Assembly: GCA_021776245.1 (NCBI GenBank)
Contig: JAJFGF010000004.1
Span: 1 to 64,000 of the forward strand
Source: Hyphococcus sp.
GTDB lineage: Bacteria > Pseudomonadota > Alphaproteobacteria > Caulobacterales > Parvularculaceae
DNA length: 64,000 bases
Direction of reading: 5' to 3'
Both the position numbers and the translations under genes were made by a program. Position 1 is the first letter of the stretch. Each line of letters begins with the position of its first letter. Positions 6,108-15,094 of this stretch are shown piece after piece. Under the pieces are notes generated by a model. The model saw nothing but the letters and a program-made list of their open reading frames with translations. It made no database searches and had not been told where the DNA came from.

Positions 6108-9100
6108 ATGAGTTTGAAATCGATCCGCGTTGCCGGCGCACGCGAACACAATCTGAAAAATGTCACGCTGGAAGTGCCGCGCGACAAGCTGATCGTGATG
6201 ACCGGACTTTCCGGCTCCGGCAAATCGTCACTGGCATTTGACACAATATACGCCGAAGGCCAGCGCCGATATGTGGAATCGCTTTCGGCTTACGCGCGGC
6301 AATTCCTTGAATTGATGCAAAAACCCGATGTCGATCAGATTGAAGGTCTTTCACCGGCAATTTCCATCGAACAGAAGACAACATCGCGCAATCCGAGGTC
6401 GACCGTCGGCACGGTCACTGAGATTTACGACTATATGCGCCTGCTCTGGGCGCGTGTTGGCGTACCTTACTCACCGGCGACCGGATTGCCGATTACATCG
6501 CAAACGGTTTCCGAAATGGTCGACAGGTTGATGAAGGAACCGGATGGCGCGCGTTTTTACCTGCTGGCGCCGATCATTCGCGGCCGCAAAGGTGAATATC
6601 GTAAAGAATTTGCCGAATTGATGAAAAAGGGCTTTCAGCGCGTCAAAGTCGATGGCGCGTACCATGAAATCGCCGATGTTCCGGCGCTCAATAAGAAAAT
6701 CAAACACGACATCGAGGTGGTTGTTGACCGCATCATTGTAAAAAAAGGCGTTGAATCGCGCCTTGCAGAGTCGTTTGAGACTGCGCTGGAACTCGCTGAC
6801 GGCATTGCCATTGCGGAAAACGCGGATGGAAAAGGTTCCACCCCCGTTCACGGGGGCGGTGTCGCGAAGCGACGGAGGGGGCAGGACGCATCCCCCCTCA
6901 GTCATGCTGCCGCGCAGCCTGACAGCTCCCCCGCAAGCGGGGGAGCGGACAATAGGATCATTTTCTCCGCAAAATTTGCCTGTCCGGTCTCCGGATTCAC
7001 AATTGACGAGATCGAACCACGCTTGTTTTCATTCAATGCGCCGGCTGGCGCTTGCCCTGTATGTGACGGGCTCGGCACTGAAATGGTGTTTGACGAAGAA
7101 CTTGTCGTGCCGGACACGTCACTGCCCCTGAATAAAGGCGCAATTGCCCCCTGGTCGAAAGGAACGTCGCCCTATTACGCGCAAACCCTCGAAGCGCTGG
7201 CCAGGCATTACAAATTCAAGGTGACCACACCCTTCGAAGATCTCGATGAAGAGGCGCAATATGTTGTGCTCTATGGCACCGGAGAGGAAGACGTAAAATT
7301 CATCTATGCCGACGGGGCGCGAAAATTTGAAACCGTGAAACCCTTCGAAGGGGTCATACCCAATCTCGAGCGCCGCTGGCGCGAAACCGATTCAAGCTGG
7401 GTGCGCGAGGATTTGGCGCGGTTCCAGTCGATCACCAATTGCGAGGCCTGCGACGGACAGCGGCTAAAACCTGAAGCGCTCGCTGTCAAAGTCGGCGGCA
7501 AGCACATTTCCGAAGCGACAGCCTATTCGATCAAGGCGGCTGGCGCATGGTTTGAAGGCCTGGAAAAAAAGCTGAGCAAAAAGGAAATGGAAATCGCCGC
7601 CCGGATTTTGAAAGAGATCCGCGAGCGCCTGACTTTCCTCAATAATGTCGGTCTTGATTATCTGACCCTGGGCCGCGCCTCGGGCACGTTGTCCGGCGGC
7701 GAGAGCCAGCGCATTCGCCTGGCGTCGCAGATCGGTTCAGGACTGACCGGCGTACTTTATGTATTGGACGAGCCATCGATCGGATTGCACCAGCGTGACA
7801 ATGAACGGCTGCTCGAAACATTGAGACGCCTGCGCGATCTCGGCAATTCAGTAATCGTTGTGGAACATGACGAAGAAGCGATCCGCGCCGCCGACCATAT
7901 CGTCGATATCGGGCCGGGCGCCGGCATTCATGGCGGCGAGATTGTCGCGCAAGGAACGCTGCGCAATATCACATCCTCCAAGAGGTCGTTGACCGGCGAT
8001 TACCTGGCTGGACGCCGTGCGGTCCCCATCCCCGCCGAGCGCCGCAAATTCAACAAGCGCAAAATCATCAAGATCACCGGCGCGACGGAAAACAATCTGC
8101 AAAACCTCACCGCAGAGATACCCATCGGGCTTCTTACCTGCGTCACCGGCGTTTCCGGCGGCGGCAAGTCGACCCTGATCATCGAGACTTTATACAAGGC
8201 CGCGGCGCGCCGTCTTTATAACAGCAAGGGCGCGCCGGCCGCCCACAAGAAAATTGCCGGGTTGGAACATTTCGATAAGGTCATCGATATCGACCAATCG
8301 CCCATCGGCCGCACGCCGCGATCAAACCCTGCGACGTATACCGGCGCATTCACGCCGATCCGCGACTGGTTCGCCGGCCTGCCGGAGTCCAAAGCGCGCG
8401 GCTATAAGCCCGGGCGGTTTTCGTTCAACGTCAAGGGCGGGCGCTGCGAAGCCTGCCAGGGCGATGGCGTCATCAAGATCGAGATGCACTTTTTGCCGGA
8501 CGTCTATGTCACCTGCGATGTCTGCAAGGGCGCGCGCTATAATCGCGAAACGCTGGAAGTAAAATTTAAGGGCAAGTCCATCGCCGATGTCCTGGATATG
8601 ACCGTCGAAGAAGGCGCGATCTTCTTCAAAGCCGTACCGTCAATCCGCGACAAGCTCGAAACCCTCAATCGCGTCGGGCTCTCTTACATTCATATTGGTC
8701 AGCAGGCGACGACCCTATCCGGCGGCGAAGCTCAGCGGGTGAAACTGTCAAAAGAGCTTTCGAAGCGGGCAACCGGGCGGACACTCTATATACTGGACGA
8801 ACCAACCACCGGTCTTCATTTCGAAGACGTCCGGAAATTGATGGAGGTCATTCAGGAACTGACCGAGGGCGGCAACACAGTGATCATTATCGAGCACAAC
8901 CTCGATGTCATCAAACAGGCCGACTGGATTCTCGATCTTGGCCCCGAAGGCGGCGATGGCGGCGGTGAGATTGTCGCGGCGGGAACGCCGGAAGACGTCG
9001 CCAGAGTCGCGACGTCTTATACGGGGCAATTCCTCAAAGGCATGCTCAAGGGCGCTACCGGGAATGCCAACCCATCAAAGACGAAATCCAAAGCGCCCGC

Positions 9101-9152
9101 AAAGAACAAAGCCGTAAAAGCCAAGACTGCAAGAAAACGACGGGCGGCTTAG
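6108..9152 (+). CDS. uvrA: Excinuclease ABC subunit A, with an in-frame palindromic insertion
   Basis: 1014 residues, longer than the usual ~940-970. UvrA is the damage-sensing ATPase of nucleotide excision repair and works with UvrB. Visible are the first P-loop GLSGSGKSS, the UvrB-binding region, zinc-module Cys pairs (CPVC..., CEAC..., CEAC.GDG...CDVC), two ABC signatures ([12 protein letters not shown] and [11 protein letters not shown]), Walker B LDEPS/LDEPT and the second P-loop GVSGGGKST. Residues about 243-281, just before [12 protein letters not shown], are a Pro/Gly/Ser-rich stretch encoded by a multi-hairpin repeat and absent from standard UvrA. The C-terminus ends in a Lys/Ala-rich tail ([14 protein letters not shown]). 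An SOS box lies upstream. Confidence 0.97.
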   Translation: MSLKSIRVAGAREHNLKNVTLEVPRDKLIVMTGLSGSGKSSLAFDTIYAEGQRRYVESLSAYARQFLELMQKPDVDQIEGLSPAISIEQKTTSRNPRSTVGTVTEIYDYMRLLWARVGVPYSPATGLPITSQTVSEMVDRLMKEPDGARFYLLAPIIRGRKGEYRKEFAELMKKGFQRVKVDGAYHEIADVPALNKKIKHDIEVVVDRIIVKKGVESRLAESFETALELADGIAIAENADGKGSTPVHGGGVAKRRRGQDASPLSHAAAQPDSSPASGGADNRIIFSAKFACPVSGFTIDEIEPRLFSFNAPAGACPVCDGLGTEMVFDEELVVPDTSLPLNKGAIAPWSKGTSPYYAQTLEALARHYKFKVTTPFEDLDEEAQYVVLYGTGEEDVKFIYADGARKFETVKPFEGVIPNLERRWRETDSSWVREDLARFQSITNCEACDGQRLKPEALAVKVGGKHISEATAYSIKAAGAWFEGLEKKLSKKEMEIAARILKEIRERLTFLNNVGLDYLTLGRASGTLSGGESQRIRLASQIGSGLTGVLYVLDEPSIGLHQRDNERLLETLRRLRDLGNSVIVVEHDEEAIRAADHIVDIGPGAGIHGGEIVAQGTLRNITSSKRSLTGDYLAGRRAVPIPAERRKFNKRKIIKITGATENNLQNLTAEIPIGLLTCVTGVSGGGKSTLIIETLYKAAARRLYNSKGAPAAHKKIAGLEHFDKVIDIDQSPIGRTPRSNPATYTGAFTPIRDWFAGLPESKARGYKPGRFSFNVKGGRCEACQGDGVIKIEMHFLPDVYVTCDVCKGARYNRETLEVKFKGKSIADVLDMTVEEGAIFFKAVPSIRDKLETLNRVGLSYIHIGQQATTLSGGEAQRVKLSKELSKRATGRTLYILDEPTTGLHFEDVRKLMEVIQELTEGGNTVIIIEHNLDVIKQADWILDLGPEGGDGGGEIVAAGTPEDVARVATSYTGQFLKGMLKGATGNANPSKTKSKAPAKNKAVKAKTARKRRAA
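6833..6950. repeat. Multi-hairpin palindromic repeat inserted in uvrA
   Basis: About 118 bases with nested inverted repeats: CCCCCG/CGGGGG (6841-6856), GTCGC/GCGAC (6861-6873), GAGGGGG paired with CCCCCCTC (6875-6899), GTCA.GCTGC/GCAGC.TGAC (6901-6923) and GCTCCCCCGC/GCGGGGGAGC (6925-6946). The pattern matches mosaic extragenic palindromes common in alphaproteobacterial genomes. Here it lies in coding sequence, leaves the frame open and adds about 39 residues to UvrA. Confidence 0.75.
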
Positions 9153-9241
9153 ATCATCGGACAATAAATTTTAATCGCCCGATGATCCAGATTCTCTGCT
9201 GCGCGCCGGTCCGCGCGCGAAGGCGCGCTATCCAATATTTT

Positions 9242-9314
9242 GACCGCGTTCGCGGTCGGGGGGCGAAAGTTTGGCGGCGAAGCCGCCAAACGGATCCTGT
9301 TGAAGGCTTCGCCC
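9242..9314. repeat. Branched palindromic element after uvrA
   Basis: GACCGCG/CGCGGTC (9242-9257) is followed by an outer stem GGGCGAA/TTCGCCC (9261-9267 with 9308-9314) that encloses a perfect 10-bp hairpin GTTTGGCGGC/GCCGCCAAAC (9269-9291). It lies in the 233-base gap between uvrA and the convergent exported protein gene. It may be an extragenic palindrome or contribute to termination, though no T-run follows. A weaker GATCATCGG/CCCGATGATC pair spans 9151-9188. Confidence 0.5.
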
Positions 9315-9385
9315 GGCGCTATAGGCTGCGATTTGGACTCAAATAACGTCCCCATGGATTGGCAAACCCTGCTCGGCAATTCCGA

Positions 9386-9745
9386 TCAGGAATTGTTGAC
9401 GTCCGCACTGAGCGTTTGCGACTTGTCGAGCGCCTTACATCGATATCGCTGGACAATATTATTGCCCTCGCCGACGACTTCATATTGTTCCGCGACGAAG
9501 CCGTCACCGCAGCGCAGCGTGTTGACGCATTCATAGACGATGTATTTGCCCTCGGTGTGCTTGGCGGTTTTCGCATACCCGCTATCGCAATCGGACAAGG
9601 GCCGGACGCGCACTTGCGCCAGTTGCAGCGCCGGCGCCGGTGACGCGCCTTTGGCATCGGCGGCATATGCGTTTCCCGACAAGCCGCCGCCGGCGAGACC
9701 CGTGGCGATCGCCGTCGCAACCATTAAACGGTTAGCGTATTTCAT
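9386..9745 (-). CDS. Small exported protein of unknown function
   Basis: 119 residues from the ATG at 9745, which has GGGGAG about 9 bases upstream; the track start at 9934 adds an unlikely leader. The N-terminus MKYANRLMVATAIATGLAGG leads to NAYA-AD, a Sec signal peptide cleaved near residue 28. The mature part is about 90 residues with four Cys (SDCDSG, YECVN, LRCGDG, YRCKA), which suggests two disulfide bonds and a small periplasmic or secreted domain. No family recognised. It is convergent with uvrA. Confidence 0.65.
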   Translation of the reverse strand: MKYANRLMVATAIATGLAGGGLSGNAYAADAKGASPAPALQLAQVRVRPLSDCDSGYAKTAKHTEGKYIVYECVNTLRCGDGFVAEQYEVVGEGNNIVQRYRCKALDKSQTLSADVNNS

Positions 9746-9969
9746 GACCAATGCTCCCCTGTTGGCTGGTACAAAAATAGAGTGTTCTCCGGGCTGTGTG
9801 CGAATTCCGTCGCAATTCAGCTTGTGGGATGATATCTCCGGCGTTCGCGCGCGACAACCTGTTTCGGGTTTCAACGGCCGCGCTGTCGATCGCCTTCGGC
9901 AATTATTTGTCGCCCCGGGAGCCGCCACATTCAACTAATTACTGCCCGTTGCGCGTTGTTTTGCCGGCC

Positions 9970-10128
9970 TTAATGCCTGTGCAGCTGAGTGTTCGAAACC
10001 ACCGGCAATAATCGTTCCGCGCGCAGGCGGCGGGCCGGAAACACATCATTCACGGCCCCGGGCGCACGGGAAACCAGCAAGCCGTCCGACATCTCTGGAT
10101 CAATAAAACATCGCTTCGTTCGGCGCCC
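9970..10128 (-). pseudogene. Decayed 3' tail of a second selD
   Basis: Read on the minus strand, in the same frame as and directly after the stop of the solute-binding protein gene, this stretch translates to RRTKRCFIDPEMSDGLLV... ending at a stop at 9970. It resembles the C-terminal part of the intact SelD nearby (LRRTLLTDPQTSGGLLVSCAPDAVDDV): DPEMSDGLLVSRAPGAV aligns with DPQTSGGLLVSCAPDAV. The DNA also aligns along about 90 bases. It has no start of its own and diverges after NDVF. It is probably a relic of a duplicated or replaced selD copy. Confidence 0.72.
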
Positions 10129-10950
10129 TTATCCCGTCGGAATTTTGCCGGGGCAGCGATATGGCGGCAGCGCACCAATGACGGCGTTCTCGGGGTTGAA
10201 CCATTTTTTCTCAAGATCGTCCCAATAGCCGTCGAGATCGCGGGCGATCACCCATTCATTCAACGCTTCGCGCAGATCCTCGCTTTCCGGGTCTACGGCA
10301 AAAGCTTCGATTGTCCGCATCAGGGCGAATTCATGGGGCACGATGAATTTGCGGCGTTTTTCTTTTTTGACCAGGTCCTGATAGGGAGAGAACATGACGG
10401 CGCCGTCAATATCGCCGGCGCGCAGCGCATCAATGATTTTCGCAAATGAGGAAAAGCCCTGCAGGGCTGCGCCGGAAAATTCGCCTGTCGCCACATCGCC
10501 GGAAACGCCGCCCTTCTGATAGCCAATGGAAACATCCTTGCGATTGAGCCCGCGCAGCGTTTTCGCCTTCTTTACCTTGTCCCTTGCGATCACCAGATAA
10601 TATTCGGTGTCGTGATAAGGCAGTGAAAAATCAAGTACCAGCCGGCGCGCCGGTGTATTTGAGTAGCCCGAGGCGATCATGTCCGCTTCGCCTTCAATCA
10701 CGGCATCCGCAAGTTTGCAAAACGGTCGCTCCACATACTCAACCGCAACCCCCAAATGCGCTGCGAGTGCCGTTGTCGAATCGATCTCAAATCCGGTGAG
10801 CGCGCCTGCCGCATCGCTGATTGCGAAGGGCGAAAGGCTGGCGACGGCGACCCGCAACGTCCCACGTTCTTTGATCTCCGCGAGGTCCGCCGCTTCGCCG
10901 GCGGCGGCGAGCGCCATCACACCGGCAAGGCCGGCAATAAGGATTTTCAT
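10129..10950 (-). CDS. Periplasmic solute-binding protein, family 3 type
   Basis: 273 residues. A signal peptide (MKILIAGLAGVMALAAAGEA) is followed by the family-3 start AEIKERGTLRVAVAS, then GFEIDSTTALAAHLGVAVEYV, GEADMIASGYSNTPAR and DFSLPYHDTEYYLVI, all typical of amino-acid-type ABC binding proteins (SBP_bac_3). The ligand cannot be told. No permease or ATPase gene is adjacent, so it is an orphan receptor, or it serves another role such as enzyme-like or signalling use. It is inserted between selD and a decayed selD tail, which suggests later arrival at the locus. Confidence 0.85.
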   Translation of the reverse strand: MKILIAGLAGVMALAAAGEAADLAEIKERGTLRVAVASLSPFAISDAAGALTGFEIDSTTALAAHLGVAVEYVERPFCKLADAVIEGEADMIASGYSNTPARRLVLDFSLPYHDTEYYLVIARDKVKKAKTLRGLNRKDVSIGYQKGGVSGDVATGEFSGAALQGFSSFAKIIDALRAGDIDGAVMFSPYQDLVKKEKRRKFIVPHEFALMRTIEAFAVDPESEDLREALNEWVIARDLDGYWDDLEKKWFNPENAVIGALPPYRCPGKIPTG

Positions 10951-11046
10951 ATGGGGGACTCCCTTGGCGACAGATTCGCTTCCGCGAGTGTAGCCCGGGC
11001 GCCGCCGAAGGAAAGCGCACTGGCGGTTTTGATAGGCAAAAGCAGC

Positions 11047-12114
11047 TTATTCGACCCGCACCCTCGCCTCGCCCGCTTCGACCCGTCCGATTACCGCAGC
11101 GCCGGCATGGCCGTGCGCTGCGAAAATGCTCAATACGTCATCAACCGCATCAGGCGCGCAGGAAACAAGAAGGCCGCCTGAGGTTTGCGGATCGGTCAGA
11201 AGCGTGCGGCGCAGATCAGTCCAGCCCGCCGGCGCATCGATCAAATGCGAAACGGCTCTCCAGTTGCGTCCGGAGGCGCCGGTTTTGACGCCGGCTTCCG
11301 CCAGAGCGCGCGCGTTTTCAAATATGGGGATAGCGGCATCATCAAGGACAGCGCTAACACCACTCGCGCGGCAAATTTCCGAAAGATGCCCGAGCAGACC
11401 GAAGCCGGTGACGTCGGTTATCGCGTTGACGCCGCCAAGCGCCGCCAGCTCTGTTCCGGGAATATTGAGCCGCGTCGTTGAGGCGATCATTTCAGCGTAT
11501 CCGGCCTCATCGAGGCGCTCCTGTTTGAGCGCCGCGCTGTAAATGCCAATGCCGAGGGGTTTGCCGAGAATTAAGACATCGCCGTCCAGCGCGCCGTCAT
11601 TGCGCAGGATTTTGTCGGGATGGGCTAGCCCCAGGGCGACGACGCCGTAAATCGGCTCCGCTGAGTCGATCGAATGGCCGCCTGCAACGGGCGCGCCCGC
11701 CTGTTCGCAAACAGATGCGCCGCCCGAAAGGATTTTGCGGATTGTTGCCGGCGTCATTTTCTCGATGGGCATGCCAACAATCGCCAGCGCAAAAATCGGC
11801 CGCCCGCCCATGGCATAGACATCCGACAAGGCGTTGGTCGCCGCAATGCGCCCGAATTCGAACGGATCATCGACAATCGGCATGAAGAAATCCGTTGTCG
11901 CGATCAGCGCAATATCGTCTGAAATCTGATAAACCGCCGCATCATCGCTGGTTGAGGCATCGACCAGCAAAGCGCGGTGAGCGCCCGCCAGGGGCATATC
12001 GCTTAAGATGTCCTGCAACACATCAGGGGCTATTTTACAGCCGCAGCCGCCGCCATGAGCAAGCGATGTGAGCCTCGGCTCTCGGCGCGGTTCGTCGGTT
12101 GGACCAGCGGTCAA
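11047..12114 (-). CDS. selD: Selenide, water dikinase
   Basis: 355 residues. It makes selenophosphate from selenide and ATP. The catalytic Cys/Lys segment HGGGCGCKIAP is near residue 24, with a Cys codon and no in-frame UGA. ATP and metal-binding elements follow (TTDFFMPIVDDPFEFGRIAATNALSDVYAMGG, GHSIDS, TDVTGFGLLGHL, DPQTSGGLL). The start is TTG at 12114, supported by AGGAGA 5-6 bases upstream and by the absence of an ATG before the catalytic motif. It is divergent from mnmH, which uses its product. No selA or selB is in the window, so use in tRNA modification is the visible purpose. Confidence 0.95.
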   Translation of the reverse strand: MTAGPTDEPRREPRLTSLAHGGGCGCKIAPDVLQDILSDMPLAGAHRALLVDASTSDDAAVYQISDDIALIATTDFFMPIVDDPFEFGRIAATNALSDVYAMGGRPIFALAIVGMPIEKMTPATIRKILSGGASVCEQAGAPVAGGHSIDSAEPIYGVVALGLAHPDKILRNDGALDGDVLILGKPLGIGIYSAALKQERLDEAGYAEMIASTTRLNIPGTELAALGGVNAITDVTGFGLLGHLSEICRASGVSAVLDDAAIPIFENARALAEAGVKTGASGRNWRAVSHLIDAPAGWTDLRRTLLTDPQTSGGLLVSCAPDAVDDVLSIFAAHGHAGAAVIGRVEAGEARVRVE

Positions 12115-12215
12115 GCAAATCTCCTGAATGCACGGCGCGGCCTTGCGCCGCCCGGTACACCTTCTAAAACATCAGGCCTTCAAATTGAAAGGCGCAATCG
12201 GAAAATGCCGCCGCG

Positions 12216-13277
12216 ATGATTGACGAAGTTCCCGACACCGAGGTCACAACCTTGGCCCGTTATGACGAAATCATCGACGTACGCTCGCCTGGCGAATTTG
12301 CCGAAGATCGCCTGCCCGGCGCCGTCAATCTGCCGGTGCTTTCCGACGCGGAACGCGCAGAAGTCGGCGCGATCTATAAACAGGAGTCAAAATTTATCGC
12401 GCGCCGCGTTGGAGCGGCTTATGTGGCGCGCAATGTCGCGCATCATCTTGAAACGGCGCTGGCGGGCAAGCCTGCCGGGTACCGTCCGCTTCTTTATTGC
12501 TGGCGCGGCGGCATGCGCTCCGGCGCCATGGCGACAGTGCTTGCGCAGGTCGGCTGGCGCACCGGCGTCGTTAAGGGCGGCTATAAAACCTGGCGCCGCT
12601 GCGTTGTTGACGGCCTCCGCGACAACGATGCGCCGATCAATATCATCTTGCTCGACGGCCAGACGGGGACAGCGAAATCCGAGATACTCGGGCGCCTTGC
12701 CGCACTCGGCGTTCAGACCCTTGACCTGGAAGCGCTCGCGGCGCATCGCGGCTCCGTGTTCGGCGCCCTGAGCGCCAAGGCACAGCCATGCCAGAAGTTT
12801 TTTGAATCACAACTTTGGAACGCTTTGCGCGCATTTGATCGGAACCGCCCGATTTTGGTCGAAGCAGAATCAAATCGTATCGGCCGCTGTGAACTTCCCC
12901 GGCGCCTGTGGCAGGCGATGCTTGCCGCACCGCACATTGTTGTGCGCAGCGACGCAAAGACGCGCGCTGACTATCTGGTTCATGCCTATGCGGACATCAC
13001 GCAGGATAATGCCGTGATTAATGCGGCGATTGACCGCCTCGCGCCATACCAAAGTAAGGAACAGCTCGCGCTTTGGCGAAATATGGCCGGCGCCGCAGAA
13101 TTCACCGCCCTCGCCGCCAGCCTGATGCGCGATCATTACGATCCGCTTTATGATCGCAGCCGCGCCCGCCGGGCGAACAAGACCCTCGCTGAATTTTCCC
13201 TCGGCGGTCTGGACAGCCCGGGCATTAAAGCTGCTGCGGAAAAAATTCGCGGCGTTGTTGAACGACAAGCGCGTTAG
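12216..13277 (+). CDS. mnmH: tRNA 2-selenouridine synthase
   Basis: 353 residues, family length. It replaces sulfur by selenium in 2-thiouridine at the tRNA wobble position using selenophosphate. An N-terminal rhodanese domain (residues ~5-130) has the catalytic Cys in LLYCWRGGMRS. A P-loop-like segment LLDGQTGTAKSEIL at about 145-158 begins the C-terminal domain. It is divergent from selD with only about 100 bases between the starts, a compact selenium module. The ribosome site is weak, but the ATG at 12216 is the only sensible start because the rhodanese domain begins at once. Confidence 0.94.
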   Translation: MIDEVPDTEVTTLARYDEIIDVRSPGEFAEDRLPGAVNLPVLSDAERAEVGAIYKQESKFIARRVGAAYVARNVAHHLETALAGKPAGYRPLLYCWRGGMRSGAMATVLAQVGWRTGVVKGGYKTWRRCVVDGLRDNDAPINIILLDGQTGTAKSEILGRLAALGVQTLDLEALAAHRGSVFGALSAKAQPCQKFFESQLWNALRAFDRNRPILVEAESNRIGRCELPRRLWQAMLAAPHIVVRSDAKTRADYLVHAYADITQDNAVINAAIDRLAPYQSKEQLALWRNMAGAAEFTALAASLMRDHYDPLYDRSRARRANKTLAEFSLGGLDSPGIKAAAEKIRGVVERQAR

Positions 13278-13385
13278 GCGCCGCTGCACCTTATTTACGC
13301 GACTGCCGGAAATGATTGCGCCGACCCGCCCGCCGGTTCACTCTCTCTTCAGCCAACACCCAGCAATTGAGACAGGAGCCTGCTT

Positions 13386-14573
13386 ATGACTGCACCCAAT
13401 CATTCCGGCAAGGAATTTGACATCATCGTTTATGGCGCAAGCGGTTTTACCGGGCGGTTGGTTGCTGAATATCTCGCGAACCAATATCGCGATGACAAGG
13501 ATCTCAAATGGGCGATGGCGGGCCGAAACGCTGAAAAGCTCGCCGCTGTACGCGATGAAATCGGCGCGCCGCCATCGACGCCGCTGGTCACCGCCGATGC
13601 GTCGAACCCGGCGTCACTTGATGCAATGGTGCGGCGCGCCAAGGTCATTTTAACGACCGTCGGCCCCTACCAGATTTACGGCAATGAGCTGGTTGCCGCC
13701 TGCGCGAAGGCCGGGACTGATTATGTAGACCTTTGCGGCGAACCCGCCTGGATGCGCCAGGTGATCGATGCTCATGAGGAAACTGCAAAAAAATCCGGCG
13801 CCCGGATTGTTTTATCTTGCGGCTTTGACTCCATTCCCTTCGATCTTGGCGTCTTGTTTCTGCAAGATGCGGCAAAAGAAAAATTCGGCAAGCCCTGCAC
13901 TGAGGTCAAAGGACGTGTACGGAAGATGAAAGGAACGTTCTCAGGCGGTACGGCGGCGAGTCTCAAAGCGACAATGGCGGCGGCATTCAAGGATCCGAGG
14001 GTTATCGAGCTTTTAAAAAGCCCCTTTGCTTTAACGCCGGGCTTTGAAGGCCCGCGACAGCCCAGCGGGTCAAAACCGCAATTTGATGAAACAATTGACG
14101 CCTGGGTTGCGCCTTTCGTCATGGCGGCGATCAACACCAAAAACATTCATCGTTCAAACTTTCTGATGAACCATGCCTATGGCGAAGATTTTCTCTATTC
14201 GGAAATGATGGTCACAGGCAGCGGCGAAGCCGGCGAAAAAGCTGCTGCTGCCGTCGCGGGCGACAATTCGTTAATGAGTGAAGACGGGCCGAAACCAGGC
14301 GAAGGTCCGTCGAAAGAAGAACGCGAAGCCGGCTATTACGACGTTTTGTTTGTCGGGCTGACCGGCGGCGGCGATGAAATTCGCGTCGGCGTTACCGGCG
14401 ACAAGGACCCGGGCTATGGCTCGACCTCGAAAATGATCACAGAAAGCGCCGTCTGTCTCATACGCGAGGGCGCCGACACACAAGGTGGCGTGTGGACTAC
14501 GGCGCCGGCCATGGGGGCGGCCCTGATTGACCGGTTGACCGCCAATGCGGGTTTGACATTTACCGTGGAATAA
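13386..14573 (+). CDS. Saccharopine dehydrogenase-like oxidoreductase (trans-acting enoyl reductase type)
   Basis: 395 residues. It starts with an NAD(P)-binding Rossmann segment, IIVYGASGFTGRLVAEYL, followed by AGRNAEKL and a CGFDSIPFDLGV element. These are characteristic of the saccharopine dehydrogenase-like family that includes mycobacterial trans-acting enoyl reductases. Members reduce double bonds on lipid precursors or are uncharacterised; lysine metabolism is unlikely. AGGAG lies about 9 bases before the ATG. The gene stands alone between mnmH and a small exported protein, so the context does not reveal a substrate. Confidence 0.82.
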   Translation: MTAPNHSGKEFDIIVYGASGFTGRLVAEYLANQYRDDKDLKWAMAGRNAEKLAAVRDEIGAPPSTPLVTADASNPASLDAMVRRAKVILTTVGPYQIYGNELVAACAKAGTDYVDLCGEPAWMRQVIDAHEETAKKSGARIVLSCGFDSIPFDLGVLFLQDAAKEKFGKPCTEVKGRVRKMKGTFSGGTAASLKATMAAAFKDPRVIELLKSPFALTPGFEGPRQPSGSKPQFDETIDAWVAPFVMAAINTKNIHRSNFLMNHAYGEDFLYSEMMVTGSGEAGEKAAAAVAGDNSLMSEDGPKPGEGPSKEEREAGYYDVLFVGLTGGGDEIRVGVTGDKDPGYGSTSKMITESAVCLIREGADTQGGVWTTAPAMGAALIDRLTANAGLTFTVE

Positions 14574-14624
14574 TCGGCGCCGGGATGGCATAATCATTTG
14601 CGCAAGCAACAAGGGATCTCGACC

Positions 14625-15047
14625 ATGCGGGCGATCATTATTGCTTATTTCATATTAAGCGCGTTCCTCATGCTGCCGGCGACGGCGCAGGACAGCGATG
14701 AAATGGACGTTGGCGTTGAACGCAATTACTGCACACAACAGGGTCCATTCTTTTTGCGCTTTGATCCAGACAAGGCCGCCGGCGTATTCGCAATTCTGCC
14801 GAACAATGATCTCGGCGCCGTGGTCGGCGCATTGGCCGACCGCACGCTTACCGGCGAGTGGATTGAGACCGACGATAGTAAGGGCGCGATCCGAATCGTC
14901 TTTTCTGAAGACTGGTCGTCATTCGAAGCGGCCTACACAATCGCCCCGGACAACGATAATTGGCGCGAAGGCTGGACCGGCTATTTGCCGCCCGCAGGCG
15001 ATCCCTCAAGTTTTGATATTGGCGGTGAAACCTTCCTGTGCCGGTGA
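14625..15047 (+). CDS. Small exported protein of unknown function
   Basis: 140 residues. I prefer ATG 14625 over the TTG at 14598 because AAGGGA lies 8 bases before it and it begins the signal peptide MRAIIIAYFILSAFLMLPATAQ. The mature protein has two Cys (NYCTQQ and FLCR at the very end) that could pair, and an acidic, Trp-containing middle (GWTGYLPPAGDPSS). No family recognised. It is probably periplasmic. Confidence 0.65.
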   Translation: MRAIIIAYFILSAFLMLPATAQDSDEMDVGVERNYCTQQGPFFLRFDPDKAAGVFAILPNNDLGAVVGALADRTLTGEWIETDDSKGAIRIVFSEDWSSFEAAYTIAPDNDNWREGWTGYLPPAGDPSSFDIGGETFLCR

Positions 15048-15094
15048 CCCTCTGACGCCATTGCGATGAGAACAACCTCGCGCTAGCAAGCACC

